A stretch of 42,977 nucleotides of DNA, taken from NCBI GenBank assembly GCA_949291345.1, contig CASEVP010000030.1:1-42977 (forward strand), in the 5' to 3' direction. The notes below the pieces were generated by a model. It saw only the letters and a program-made list of their open reading frames with translations, ran no database searches and was not told the origin of the DNA. The translations under genes were made by a program, and so were the position numbers. This stretch comes from an uncultured Ruminococcus sp. Its GTDB lineage: Bacteria; Bacillota; Clostridia; Oscillospirales; Ruminococcaceae. Shown one piece after another: positions 17,865 through 26,241 of the stretch. How positions within the stretch are numbered: position 1 is the first letter of the stretch; each line of letters begins with the position of its first letter.

Positions 17865-18374
17865 ATGGAAAACCAATCAAATTCGTCGATCAATGTATCG
17901 GATATTATGGAGCAGATCCGTGCGGAAATCAAAGAAAAGGGTTATAGCAGTGAGATGCTGTCTTTTGCAGATGTGCCAAATGATGCAGACAGCAGTGTAT
18001 ACACCGAACGGTTTGACGCGGACATGCTGCATCAAAATGTGCAGTATGTCAACGTGAATCACCGGATAGACCCATATCGCCCGCTTTCCGGTAATCCTTT
18101 GGCAGTTTTTTTCAAAAAGGTAATTCGCAAGCTCGTTAGTTTTTATGTAGAGCCGTATGCTGCGGAGCAAAGCAGCTTAAATGCCAACATCGCTCAGGCG
18201 CAGTCACAGATTGAACTGTATATCCAAGAATCCAGAATGCACAGTACAAAGGTATTGCTGGAACGAATTGAGGCATTGGAATTGCAGCAGAAAAACACAA
18301 AGATTACCATGGAACAGATGCAGGCACAGATTGTCCATCTGCAGGCAAAGCAATCCGGGGAGGATACGGAATGA
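17865..18374 (+). CDS. Uncharacterised coiled-coil protein of polysaccharide cluster
   Basis: A 169-residue protein without a recognised enzyme domain. The N-terminal half is acidic and polar and starts with a possible short helix (SDIMEQIRAEIKEKG). The middle has NHRIDPYRPLSGNPLAVF and a basic amphipathic stretch FKKVIRKLVSFYVEP, a pattern I know from the N terminus of many glycan methyltransferases and glycosyltransferases. The last 70 residues form a Gln-rich coiled coil. It may be a membrane-peripheral scaffold or a detached partner of the adjacent methyltransferase. Its end overlaps the next glycosyltransferase gene by ATGA, so the two are likely translated together. AAGG is 11 bases before ATG. 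Confidence 0.7.
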   Translation: MENQSNSSINVSDIMEQIRAEIKEKGYSSEMLSFADVPNDADSSVYTERFDADMLHQNVQYVNVNHRIDPYRPLSGNPLAVFFKKVIRKLVSFYVEPYAAEQSSLNANIAQAQSQIELYIQESRMHSTKVLLERIEALELQQKNTKITMEQMQAQIVHLQAKQSGEDTE

Positions 18375-19489
18375 AGGTATTGCAGATACTGCCGACAATG
18401 GGCATGGGGGATGCCATTGGCAATGATGTACAGGCACTTTCTAAAGTGTTACGGGATATGGGATTTCAGACCGGGATATATGCAGAGACGATTGATAGGC
18501 GTTTGCCGGAGGGGACTGCTCAGCCGCTGGAAAAGTTACCTCGTCTTTCCGGAGAAGATGTGCTGATCTACCATAAGTCTACCGGTTCGGATATCAGTTT
18601 TCAGCTGGAACAATACGCTTGTCGGAAATTGATGATTTTTCATAATATCACTCCGCCCCGTTATTTCAAAGGATATAATGACAGGCTGGCAGAAATTTCA
18701 GAGTATGGCATGCGCGGTCTGTGTCATTTGGCAGATAAAGTGGATGCATGTATGGCAGTTTCGTCGTATAATGCGCAGGTGCTGCGGGAACTAAATTATC
18801 AGTGTCCAATGTATATCCGTCCGATATTGATTCCTTTTTCGGACTATGCCAAAGAACCGGATAGGGAAGTGATGGAACACTACCAAGATGATGGCTATAC
18901 TAATTTGGTGTTTGTGGGCCGCATCGCTCCCAATAAAAAACAGGAAGATGTCATTCGTGCATTTTATTGTTATCAAAAGTATTGTAATCCGAAATCCCGG
19001 CTGTTTCTAGTGGGATCCTATACGGGCATGGAAAAGTATTATCATCGTCTAAGGCGGTATGTGGGTGCACTGGAACTGGATCATGTGGTATTTACGGGAC
19101 ATATACCGTTTTCGCAGATATTGGCATATTATCATTTGGCAGATTTGTTTTTGTGTATGAGCGATCATGAAGGATTTTGTGTACCGTTGGTGGAGGCAAT
19201 GTACTTTGGCATTCCCATTGTTGCATATGATTCGTCTGCAATCGGAGATACGCTGGGCGGCAGCGGCATCTTGCTGTCCAATAATGACCCGATGGAAGCG
19301 GCACTAATTGTAGATAAGATACTGCGGGATCCGGATATGCGAAGGGAGATCGTTGCAGGACAGCGCAGACGACAACAGGCGTTTGCGTATGGGGAAATCC
19401 GTAAACTCTTTGAAGAACAACTTCTGGATTTCCTGGATAAAGTACCGCCGAAGACAAAGAAAAAGGCATTGCATGGAAAAAGAAAGTAA
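18371..19489 (+). CDS. GT4-family glycosyltransferase
   Basis: A 372-residue retaining transferase of the GT-B fold. The N-terminal domain opens with a glycine-rich loop (PTMGMGDAIGND). The C-terminal nucleotide-sugar domain has VFVGRIAPNKKQEDVIRAF, the typical start of a GT4 donor domain, then VFTGHIPFSQILAYYHLAD and the EX7E motif in DHEGFCVPLVEAMYFGIPIV. It probably adds a sugar to the polymer exported by the cluster; donor and acceptor are unknown. The start overlaps the preceding gene by four bases. A 326-base gap follows, with a possible decayed frame. Confidence 0.88.
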   Translation: MKVLQILPTMGMGDAIGNDVQALSKVLRDMGFQTGIYAETIDRRLPEGTAQPLEKLPRLSGEDVLIYHKSTGSDISFQLEQYACRKLMIFHNITPPRYFKGYNDRLAEISEYGMRGLCHLADKVDACMAVSSYNAQVLRELNYQCPMYIRPILIPFSDYAKEPDREVMEHYQDDGYTNLVFVGRIAPNKKQEDVIRAFYCYQKYCNPKSRLFLVGSYTGMEKYYHRLRRYVGALELDHVVFTGHIPFSQILAYYHLADLFLCMSDHEGFCVPLVEAMYFGIPIVAYDSSAIGDTLGGSGILLSNNDPMEAALIVDKILRDPDMRREIVAGQRRRQQAFAYGEIRKLFEEQLLDFLDKVPPKTKKKALHGKRK

Positions 19490-19803
19490 CCGTACCACTG
19501 CAAACCAACAATGGATGTTATTTAACAGGACTGCGAAACACAAAGGCTATACTGCGTTAAAATTGTGCACCACAAATACCGTCCGATTTTTGGTGGGATG
19601 ATGCAGGTATACGGGATTATTTCAAAGGGTTCTATGTGTAATATGTTGATAAAAGAGATGTAAGTGTATGGCATGTAAAGCCGTTAGACGGTTTTAGTGC
19701 AGTTGGACAAGGAAACACAGGTGAGATATGCCGTTACGTTAGGTATGATCAAAGCAGTGTTTTTGTAAAGGATGTTGTACCGCAGCAGCTTTTGCTGCGG
19801 TAA
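19490..19803 (+). pseudogene. Possible decayed reading frame between two glycosyltransferase genes
   Basis: This gap has no intact gene. One frame, however, reads like protein across most of its length with only two interior stops (19558-19560 and 19639-19641). Segments include SDFWWDDAGIRDYFKGFYV before the second stop and WHVKPLDGFSAVGQGN after it, ending at a TAA at 19801-19803. The tail has no start codon of its own. The composition suggests a decayed carbohydrate-related protein, but I recognise no family. The final bases hold the hairpin at 19778-19802. A coincidental open frame is possible. Confidence 0.25.
19778..19802 (+). promoter_or_regulatory. 10-bp hairpin touching the ribosome site of the next glycosyltransferase gene
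   Basis: TACCGCAGCA at 19778-19787 pairs perfectly with 19793-19802 around a five-base loop. The Shine-Dalgarno AAGGAG begins on the next base (19803). No T-run follows, so it is not a plain terminator. It may be a processing or stability hairpin or modulate translation. Confidence 0.5.
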
Positions 19804-19815
19804 GGAGAGTAGGAA

Positions 19816-21003
19816 ATGGGAAAGATTGGATTTGTCATTCCATGGTATGGAGAGAATATACCCGGCGGTGCGGAGATGGAACTGCGGGAAGTGGCAACGC
19901 ATCTACAGCGTGCCGGCGTGGAAGTAGAGATTCTGACAACGTGTGTAAAGGAATTCTCTGCGGATTGGAATGAAAATTATTATGCGGCAGGGACTGCCAT
20001 GGTAGATGATATCGTGGTGAGGCGTTTTCCGGTGCGGCGCAGAGATGCAGCGTCGTTTGATAGAGTCAATCGGAAACTGATGCAGGGAGTGCAGATTACC
20101 CGACAGGAGGAACAGACCTTTGTAGAAGAAATGATCAATAGTCCGCAATTGTGCGAATATTTAAATAGTGCGTCTTCGGAATATGATCTGTATGTGTTTA
20201 TTCCATATATGTTTGGTACTACCTACTTTGGGATGCAGGTACACCCGGAAAAATCGGTTTTGATTCCCTGTTTTCATGATGAAGCTTATGCCTATCTGCG
20301 TCTGTTTCGGCAGGCGTATGTAAAAGCACGGGGAATGATATACAATGCCATGCCGGAAATGGAACTTGCCAATCGTTTGTATGATTTTTCGGTTACGGAG
20401 CAGATCTGCATGGGAATCGGTATGGATACGGATATTCAGGCAGATGCGGCAGAATTTCGGGAAGCATATGGTATAGAGAAACCATTTTTGTTGTACGCAG
20501 GGCGAAAGGATGCCGGAAAGAATGTGCATACACTGCTGCAATACTTTGCGGAATATAAAAAACGGTACGATGATGATTTGCAGTTGGTACTGATTGGCGG
20601 CGGCAAGATTGAAATCCCTGAGTTGATACAGGAAGATGTCTATGATCTGGGATTTGTCACAACGCAGGATAAATATAATGCTATGGCGGCGGCAGAGCTG
20701 CTCTGTCAGCCCTCTCATAATGAGAGTTTTTCACTGGTGATTATGGAAAGCTGGCTGTGTGGCCGCCCGGTGTTGGTACATTCGAAATGTGCTGTCACAC
20801 GGGATTTTGCCAAGCGGTCCAACGGCGGGCTGTATTTTCGGGATTATTTTGAATTTGAGGGCTGTGTGAACTATATTCGCAGTCACCCGCAGGCAGCCTT
20901 GCAGATGGGTGAAAATGGCGGCAGATTTGTGCGGGAAAATTTTGACTGGGCAGTCATAGTGGAAAAATATAAAGATTTCTTTGCAAAGCTGACAGGGGAG
21001 TGA
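19816..21003 (+). CDS. GT4-family glycosyltransferase, first of a tandem pair
   Basis: A 395-residue GT-B transferase. The N-terminal domain begins with GFVIPWYGENIPGGAEMEL, with the usual glycine loop for acceptor binding. The donor domain has FLLYAGRKDAGKNVHTLL, LIGGGKIEIPE and the EX7E-like SHNESFSLVIMESWLCG. The C-terminal SNGGLYFRDYFEFEGCVNYI is shared almost word for word with the next gene, showing duplication. AAGGAG is at 19803-19807. It is likely a polymer or repeat-unit transferase; the sugar is unknown. It ends four bases before the next gene. Confidence 0.88.
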   Translation: MGKIGFVIPWYGENIPGGAEMELREVATHLQRAGVEVEILTTCVKEFSADWNENYYAAGTAMVDDIVVRRFPVRRRDAASFDRVNRKLMQGVQITRQEEQTFVEEMINSPQLCEYLNSASSEYDLYVFIPYMFGTTYFGMQVHPEKSVLIPCFHDEAYAYLRLFRQAYVKARGMIYNAMPEMELANRLYDFSVTEQICMGIGMDTDIQADAAEFREAYGIEKPFLLYAGRKDAGKNVHTLLQYFAEYKKRYDDDLQLVLIGGGKIEIPELIQEDVYDLGFVTTQDKYNAMAAAELLCQPSHNESFSLVIMESWLCGRPVLVHSKCAVTRDFAKRSNGGLYFRDYFEFEGCVNYIRSHPQAALQMGENGGRFVRENFDWAVIVEKYKDFFAKLTGE

Positions 21004-21007
21004 GCGT

Positions 21008-22207
21008 ATGAAGCGAATTGCACTGGTCAACCAGCGGTACGGTTTGGAAGTCAATGGCGGTTCTGAATATTATACTAGAATGATTGCAGAGCGGTTGGCA
21101 AATACTTATGAGGTAGAAGTACTGACGACAAAGGCGGTGGATTATACCACTTGGAAGAACTGGTATGCCAGAGATGTGGAAACCATACATGGTGTCACAG
21201 TGCGGCGTTTTCCAGTAGAACATCTTCGTGCACGAGATTTCAATGCTTATAATGCCGCATATCTGCAAGAAACAGCGCAGGGAAAGCGCAGTGTAGTAAA
21301 AGAACGTGTTTGGTTTGAAAAGCAGGGACCGTATTCGCCGGCATGTATCCAGTATATTCGTCGGCATAAGGACGATTATGCCGCCTTTATTTTTGTGACA
21401 TATCTGTATTATCTGACGGTAGCAGGGTTGCCGGAGGTGGCAGAAAAATCCATATTGATTCCCACGGCACATGAGGAGCCATATCTGCATTTTCTGACCT
21501 ATGAAAAATTGTTTATAAAACCTAGGGCATTTATTTTTTTGACGGATGAGGAACGCAAGCTGGTGCGTCGTCAGTTTCCAAAGTCTGAGCCGATACCTTG
21601 TGCGGTGATGGGCACGGGTGTAGATATTCCCTGTATTCCCGATGCAGATCGTTTTCGTCGGCAATACAAGATCAATGATCCGTATCTCATCTATGTAGGA
21701 CGGATTGACGAGGGAAAGGATTGTCCCATGCTGTTTCGGTACTTTATGGAGTATAAGAAACGGTGTGGCGGTAATTTGAAGTTGGTGCTAATGGGAAAGG
21801 CAGTCTGCCGGATTCCCAATCATCCGGATATTATTTCCTTAGGTTTTGTGCCAGAGGAAGATAAATTTCATGGGATATCAGGTGCAAAGGCACTGGTTTT
21901 GCCTTCCAAATTCGAAAGTTTATCCATTTCTGTGTTGGAAGCTATGTCACTGTCGGTGCCTGTTATCGTCAATGGTGCCTGTGCTGTTCTGAAAGAACAC
22001 TGTCTCAAGAGCAACGGGGGTCTGTACTATCAAAATTATTTTGAATTTGAGGGTGCGGTACAGTACCTGTTCCACCATCCAGTGGAATATATGCAGCTTT
22101 GTACTAATGCCAGGGCATACATTACAAAATATTATGATTGGAATGTCATTATGGAGAAATTTAAGGCGGTAATTGAAAGCGTCAGTGGAAATGAAAAGGG
22201 GATATAA
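21008..22207 (+). CDS. GT4-family glycosyltransferase, second of a tandem pair
   Basis: A 399-residue paralogue of the preceding gene, with the same architecture. Features are VNQRYGLEVNGGSEYYTRM at the start, YLIYVGRIDEGKDCPMLF at the donor-domain start, the EX7E motif in FESLSISVLEAMSLSVPVIV, and SNGGLYYQNYFEFEGAVQYL near the end. The divergence is wide enough for different sugar or linkage specificity. Its ribosome site GGGGAG lies in the end of the upstream gene. Both probably act in the cytoplasm on a lipid-linked acceptor. Confidence 0.88.
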   Translation: MKRIALVNQRYGLEVNGGSEYYTRMIAERLANTYEVEVLTTKAVDYTTWKNWYARDVETIHGVTVRRFPVEHLRARDFNAYNAAYLQETAQGKRSVVKERVWFEKQGPYSPACIQYIRRHKDDYAAFIFVTYLYYLTVAGLPEVAEKSILIPTAHEEPYLHFLTYEKLFIKPRAFIFLTDEERKLVRRQFPKSEPIPCAVMGTGVDIPCIPDADRFRRQYKINDPYLIYVGRIDEGKDCPMLFRYFMEYKKRCGGNLKLVLMGKAVCRIPNHPDIISLGFVPEEDKFHGISGAKALVLPSKFESLSISVLEAMSLSVPVIVNGACAVLKEHCLKSNGGLYYQNYFEFEGAVQYLFHHPVEYMQLCTNARAYITKYYDWNVIMEKFKAVIESVSGNEKGI

Positions 22208-22221
22208 GGGGGATATCATTG

Positions 22222-24717
22222 ATGCATTTGTTTTCTTTTGTCGTATTGCTTTGTGTTGTCATGGCAGCCCTGACAGTGGGCGTCTGGTGGAAAAAGACAA
22301 ATATAATAGAGCTTGTGATACTGGGTGTAGTCTATTTTTTTTGTGCATGGATTTTGGCAGGCATGGGACTTTTTGTGCTGGATATATTCCGTTTGTTTCG
22401 GTGCGCTTGTGCCACAGCAGGGCTGATTCTACTTTCTGGGGTGGGAGCAGTGTTGTGGCGCCGCAAGAGAGAAGCGATACCATGGAAACAACTGATGCAA
22501 GTCTCATGGAATGTACATGACTATTGGATTCCGATTTTGATTGGATTGTGCGGCTTGGCATTGGTTGGTATCAAGCATGGTTTTTTCGGTATGGGACAGG
22601 ATCAAGGTGTTTATCAGACGGTTGCAATTAATATGATGCATGGTCTGACACAACGTCAGCAGGATTTCGCCGAATATCACCAATTGTCCGGCGAACAGCA
22701 ATCGTTGTTTGAATATTATGTGCAAAATCGGCTGTACGGATATGACATGGGGTCACCGAGCTACCCTGAGACAGTGTATGACTTGGATGTCAGTCCGGTT
22801 TCGGGCATTTACCATGGAATTCCCACGTTTGCCTCCATGCTGGCTATGTGGGGTACACTGTTCGGTATGTCCAATATGATGCATGTGCAGACGGTGTTCT
22901 ATGTGGCGATGATTTTCCTCACCTATTTTGTATGTCAGAATTTTCAGCTGCGAAAGAGCAGCTGTGCACTGGCTTGTGCGGCAGCAGCTGCGTCGCCTGC
23001 GGTCATCTGGGTCGCAAAATCTGCACTGACGGAAATGTTCCTAGGTGTTATAATATTGTTGGTTTTGTATTTCCTTACGGATCAGAAACATCCCCAGCGG
23101 CAGTGGATGTCAATTTTGCCGGTGGCAGTATTTGGCTGTTACCATGTTTCTATCTATACGATGATTCCAATGTTCGTGGTACTGTATGGCGGCATGTATT
23201 GGGTGACAAGACGTAAGTGCTTTGCGGTATTGATGCCAGTGACGCTGGTGGGGTATCTAGTGAGTTTTTTTGCAATGCGTCATGTTCAGCCGTTTTATAC
23301 GATGAATAACTATAGTCCTTTGTTCGGTCTTGGTATATCTCAAAAAGAATTGCCGTGGCTTGTACCACTTGTTTGCGCCATTGGTATAGTGGTGTGTGTG
23401 GTGTTCTGTTTTGTGATACATCGTACTGTACACCGCAAATATGTTCATCTCAACGAAGAAAAATTTTTAGAGCGTGTGAAGGGTTCTCGCAGCGGATTTG
23501 TGTTGGTAGAGATTCTGCTGGTGCCGCTGGCATTGTATATGGTACTGCGATGCCTGACACAGGGTGATGTTGTGGACACATTACGTGGTTCTACACTTTG
23601 GAGCTTTATTGCCTGTCTGGGTGTATTTCTGCTGGTGATTGCTTGGATCGTCGCTGTACTGCGGCCATTGTTCTATCTGGAACAGACCAATCGATTGGTA
23701 CTGCTGGTGATGATGTTTTACTGTGTAGAATTTTATGGATCGTTCCTGCGGCCTGATGTGCAATATTTCTATTACTATGGAAGGTATTTGGTGCCGTTTT
23801 TGCCTGTTGCGGCAGTGTTTGGAGCGGTAACGCTGGATTTTTTACGCGCAAAAGTGACGTTGCCGGTGATGGCTGCCGGGATTGTGGTGGTAGCACCCTA
23901 TGATCGGTTTTTGTCCATTCAGAAAGATGATACTCGCATGCAATTTTCAATAATAGAAGAAGTTGCTGAAAAAATTGATGAGAATGATTGTATCATTGTG
24001 GATGGCGATAATATGTGGACATTGTTCCTGCCTTTGCGGGCGATGACTGGAGCGGCAGTCTATCCGCCTGTGGATGATACCATAACATTGGCACAGCAGT
24101 TGGATCAGGAATATGATACTGTATACTACCTAGGCTCCGGCGAATGGTCGAGTGAGTTTACAAAGCAGTTTGAAAAGGTATATGAGAATACGGCGCATAT
24201 GTATAATGATGATAATGTCAGTGGAAGAGGCAAATGGATGCCCTTTCCGCTGTCATATGTGGAAACGGATTGTGAGGTTTGTTTGTTCCAGTATGCCGGT
24301 GAAAAATTGGAATATCAGGCAAGTACAGATGCAGCGATTCGATTTCGGGGGTTCGGTTCAGTGGAGCAAACCTTTTGTTGGAGCAATGCATCTTCTGCAA
24401 TGGTGCGGTGTACACTGGACAAACGAGATTATTCGTTAAAGCTGCAAATGGGATGTGTCATGGATCTGCAAAAGCTAGGCATGACAGAATATCCTGTAAC
24501 AGTGGCGTGTAATGAAATCGAAGTAGGTACGGTGATTGTGAATGCAGAAAATAATGGTGGTGCGCTGACAGTCGATATACCGAAGGAGATTGTCCAGGAC
24601 GGACAAAATATTATTACTTTACATTGTGCGTTGTGGGATGCTGGCGAGATTCAGCCAGGTGATACACGTCAGCTGGGTTTTCCGTTGGAGTCGTTGACAT
24701 TTACGCCAAAGGCGTAA
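22222..24717 (+). CDS. Large multi-spanning membrane protein, GT-C glycosyltransferase-like
   Basis: Starts at ATG 22222 (TTG 22219 is the alternative) after AAGGGGG; 831 residues. Roughly the first 570 residues hold a dozen or more membrane segments, and the final 250 residues are soluble and beta-rich. Between the early helices lies GMGQDQGVYQ, resembling the acidic motif in the first outer loop of GT-C (GT39/GT83-like) enzymes, which use polyprenyl-linked sugar donors outside the cytoplasm. I infer it decorates the polymer from a polyprenyl phosphate sugar, perhaps made by the GT2 gene downstream. An alternative is a non-catalytic polymer-handling protein. Confidence 0.7.
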   Translation: MHLFSFVVLLCVVMAALTVGVWWKKTNIIELVILGVVYFFCAWILAGMGLFVLDIFRLFRCACATAGLILLSGVGAVLWRRKREAIPWKQLMQVSWNVHDYWIPILIGLCGLALVGIKHGFFGMGQDQGVYQTVAINMMHGLTQRQQDFAEYHQLSGEQQSLFEYYVQNRLYGYDMGSPSYPETVYDLDVSPVSGIYHGIPTFASMLAMWGTLFGMSNMMHVQTVFYVAMIFLTYFVCQNFQLRKSSCALACAAAAASPAVIWVAKSALTEMFLGVIILLVLYFLTDQKHPQRQWMSILPVAVFGCYHVSIYTMIPMFVVLYGGMYWVTRRKCFAVLMPVTLVGYLVSFFAMRHVQPFYTMNNYSPLFGLGISQKELPWLVPLVCAIGIVVCVVFCFVIHRTVHRKYVHLNEEKFLERVKGSRSGFVLVEILLVPLALYMVLRCLTQGDVVDTLRGSTLWSFIACLGVFLLVIAWIVAVLRPLFYLEQTNRLVLLVMMFYCVEFYGSFLRPDVQYFYYYGRYLVPFLPVAAVFGAVTLDFLRAKVTLPVMAAGIVVVAPYDRFLSIQKDDTRMQFSIIEEVAEKIDENDCIIVDGDNMWTLFLPLRAMTGAAVYPPVDDTITLAQQLDQEYDTVYYLGSGEWSSEFTKQFEKVYENTAHMYNDDNVSGRGKWMPFPLSYVETDCEVCLFQYAGEKLEYQASTDAAIRFRGFGSVEQTFCWSNASSAMVRCTLDKRDYSLKLQMGCVMDLQKLGMTEYPVTVACNEIEVGTVIVNAENNGGALTVDIPKEIVQDGQNIITLHCALWDAGEIQPGDTRQLGFPLESLTFTPKA

Positions 24718-24752
24718 GAAGAAACCGTATAGAGGAAAGGAACTATGACAAT

Positions 24753-25751
24753 ATGAAGTTAATTATACAAATTCCCTGCTATAATGAAGAAGAGACGCTG
24801 GAGCTGGCATATCGGGATTTACCAAGGCAGATTGAAGGTATTGATACCATTGAGTATCTGATCATCAATGATGGCAGCAAGGACAGAACGGTGCAGCGTG
24901 CAAAGGAACTAGGGTTTCATCACATTGTATCGTTTCGCCGAAACAAAGGGCTTGCACGCGGTTTTATGGCTGGGCTGGATGCTTGTCTGCGTTTGGGAGC
25001 AGATATTATTGTGAATACCGATGCCGATAACCAGTATTGCGGTGCTGATATTGAAAAACTGGTGCGACCGATTTTGGAGAAAAAGGCAGATATGGTCATT
25101 GGTGAGCGGCCAATCGATGAGACAGCGCATTTTTCATGGAAAAAAAAGAAATTTCAACATTTAGGAAGCTGGGTGGTACGTGTGGCATCTAAAACAGATG
25201 TACCAGATGCCCCCTCAGGATTTCGGGCATATTCCAGAGATACCGCGATGCGGATGAATGTAGTCAATGAATACACATATACACTGGAGACAATTATTCA
25301 AGCGGGACAGACTAAGATGGCAGTGACCTCTGTCCCCATTCGTACCAATCCAGAAACAAGACCTTCACGGTTGTTTTCCAGCATGTGGCGGTATATGAAA
25401 CGTTCCGCATCGGTGATTATTCGTTCCACTGCGATGTATCGGCCGTTACAGTTCTTTTGTACTATAGGCGCCATTTTGTTTTTGCTGGGAGTTATTTTGG
25501 GTGTGCGATTTTTGGTATATCTCTTTTTGGGTGAAGGCGGCGGTCATATCCAATCGCTTATTCTGGCGGCAGTGCTGTTGATGATTGGATTCCAAACGAT
25601 CACATTGGGACTTCTAGGGGATACCATTGCTGCAAATCGCAAGCTTCTGGAAGATGTACAATATCATGTGCGTAAAATGGATTATGACGGCCATCCTGCA
25701 AACAAGACGCCGGATGATGAGATGCCGGAAGATACAGGAAATCAATTATAA
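24753..25751 (+). CDS. GT2-family membrane-anchored glycosyltransferase (polyprenyl-phosphate sugar synthase-like)
   Basis: A 332-residue protein with a GT-A domain. IQIPCYNEEETL opens it, then LIINDGSKDRT, NKGLARGFMAGL, the metal-binding DAD in VNTDADNQY (90-92) and APSGFRAYSRD. Two hydrophobic segments (about 228-252 and 262-288) anchor the C terminus. The layout matches DPM1/ArnC-like enzymes that charge undecaprenyl phosphate with a sugar. That would feed the neighbouring GT-C-like protein. AAAGGA is 11 bases before the ATG. It is the last gene of the cluster. Confidence 0.88.
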   Translation: MKLIIQIPCYNEEETLELAYRDLPRQIEGIDTIEYLIINDGSKDRTVQRAKELGFHHIVSFRRNKGLARGFMAGLDACLRLGADIIVNTDADNQYCGADIEKLVRPILEKKADMVIGERPIDETAHFSWKKKKFQHLGSWVVRVASKTDVPDAPSGFRAYSRDTAMRMNVVNEYTYTLETIIQAGQTKMAVTSVPIRTNPETRPSRLFSSMWRYMKRSASVIIRSTAMYRPLQFFCTIGAILFLLGVILGVRFLVYLFLGEGGGHIQSLILAAVLLMIGFQTITLGLLGDTIAANRKLLEDVQYHVRKMDYDGHPANKTPDDEMPEDTGNQL

Positions 25752-25801
25752 CGGCTTCTTTACCCAATTTATTATAGTTTTTGTTCCTAAATTTTAAAAG
25801 A

Positions 25802-25837
25802 AAAAGCATGGCTGTGATGTGCATAAGTCATGCTTTT
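25802..25837. terminator. Hairpin terminator after the polysaccharide cluster
   Basis: AAAAGCATG at 25802-25810 pairs with CATGCTTTT at 25829-25837. The A and T ends let it act in both directions. It follows the GT2 gene by about 50 bases. Confidence 0.65.
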
Positions 25838-25850
25838 GTTATATAATTCA

Positions 25851-25892
25851 AAAAACACTTTTGCGTCTGGATAGTGACGCAAAAGTGTTTTT
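25851..25892. terminator. Bidirectional terminator with a perfect 17-bp stem
   Basis: AAAAACACTTTTGCGTC at 25851-25867 pairs without mismatch with 25876-25892 around an eight-base loop. It ends in TTTTT on both strands. It separates the plus-strand polysaccharide cluster from the minus-strand rpoBC unit and probably ends transcription from both. Confidence 0.85.
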
Positions 25893-25920
25893 CTTTTGTT
25901 ATTTTTGAAGTACAACAATT

Positions 25921-26238
25921 TTATAATGAATTGTTTCGGTTGTCACTCTCAGTGTCTTTGGATGTTCCATTGTTTCTGACATCCCGAAGTTTCTTTAAAC
26001 TGGGGCGCATAACCACATATGCCGTTACACCACAAGTGACAGTAAAAATGCAAAGAATACCAATTATTTGACCACTGCTGCTTTTTTCTTCTTCTGCCGA
26101 TGCTGTATCTTGTATTTGTGTGGTAGTTTGGGGAGTGGTATCGGCATATACCCGTGTGCTGTACAAAATAGAACTGCAAAGCAGTATCAGTAGAACGCTC
26201 ATACCCCTTAGCCACATCCGAAAGGAGAATTTTTGCAT
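25921..26238 (-). CDS. Small predicted membrane protein downstream of rpoC
   Basis: A 105-residue protein with no recognised family. Residues 10-32 form a signal-like hydrophobic segment (MSVLLILLCSSILYSTRVYA), followed by a Thr/Ser/Gln-rich stretch (33-54), a second hydrophobic helix (about 57-77) and a basic then polar tail. This suggests an exported loop held by a C-terminal helix. It starts three bases after the rpoC stop and has no good ribosome site, so it may be translated by coupling. The double terminator follows. It is the last gene of the rpoBC message, an unusual place for a secreted or membrane protein. Confidence 0.6.
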   Translation of the reverse strand: MQKFSFRMWLRGMSVLLILLCSSILYSTRVYADTTPQTTTQIQDTASAEEEKSSSGQIIGILCIFTVTCGVTAYVVMRPSLKKLRDVRNNGTSKDTESDNRNNSL

Positions 26239-26241
26239 AAG

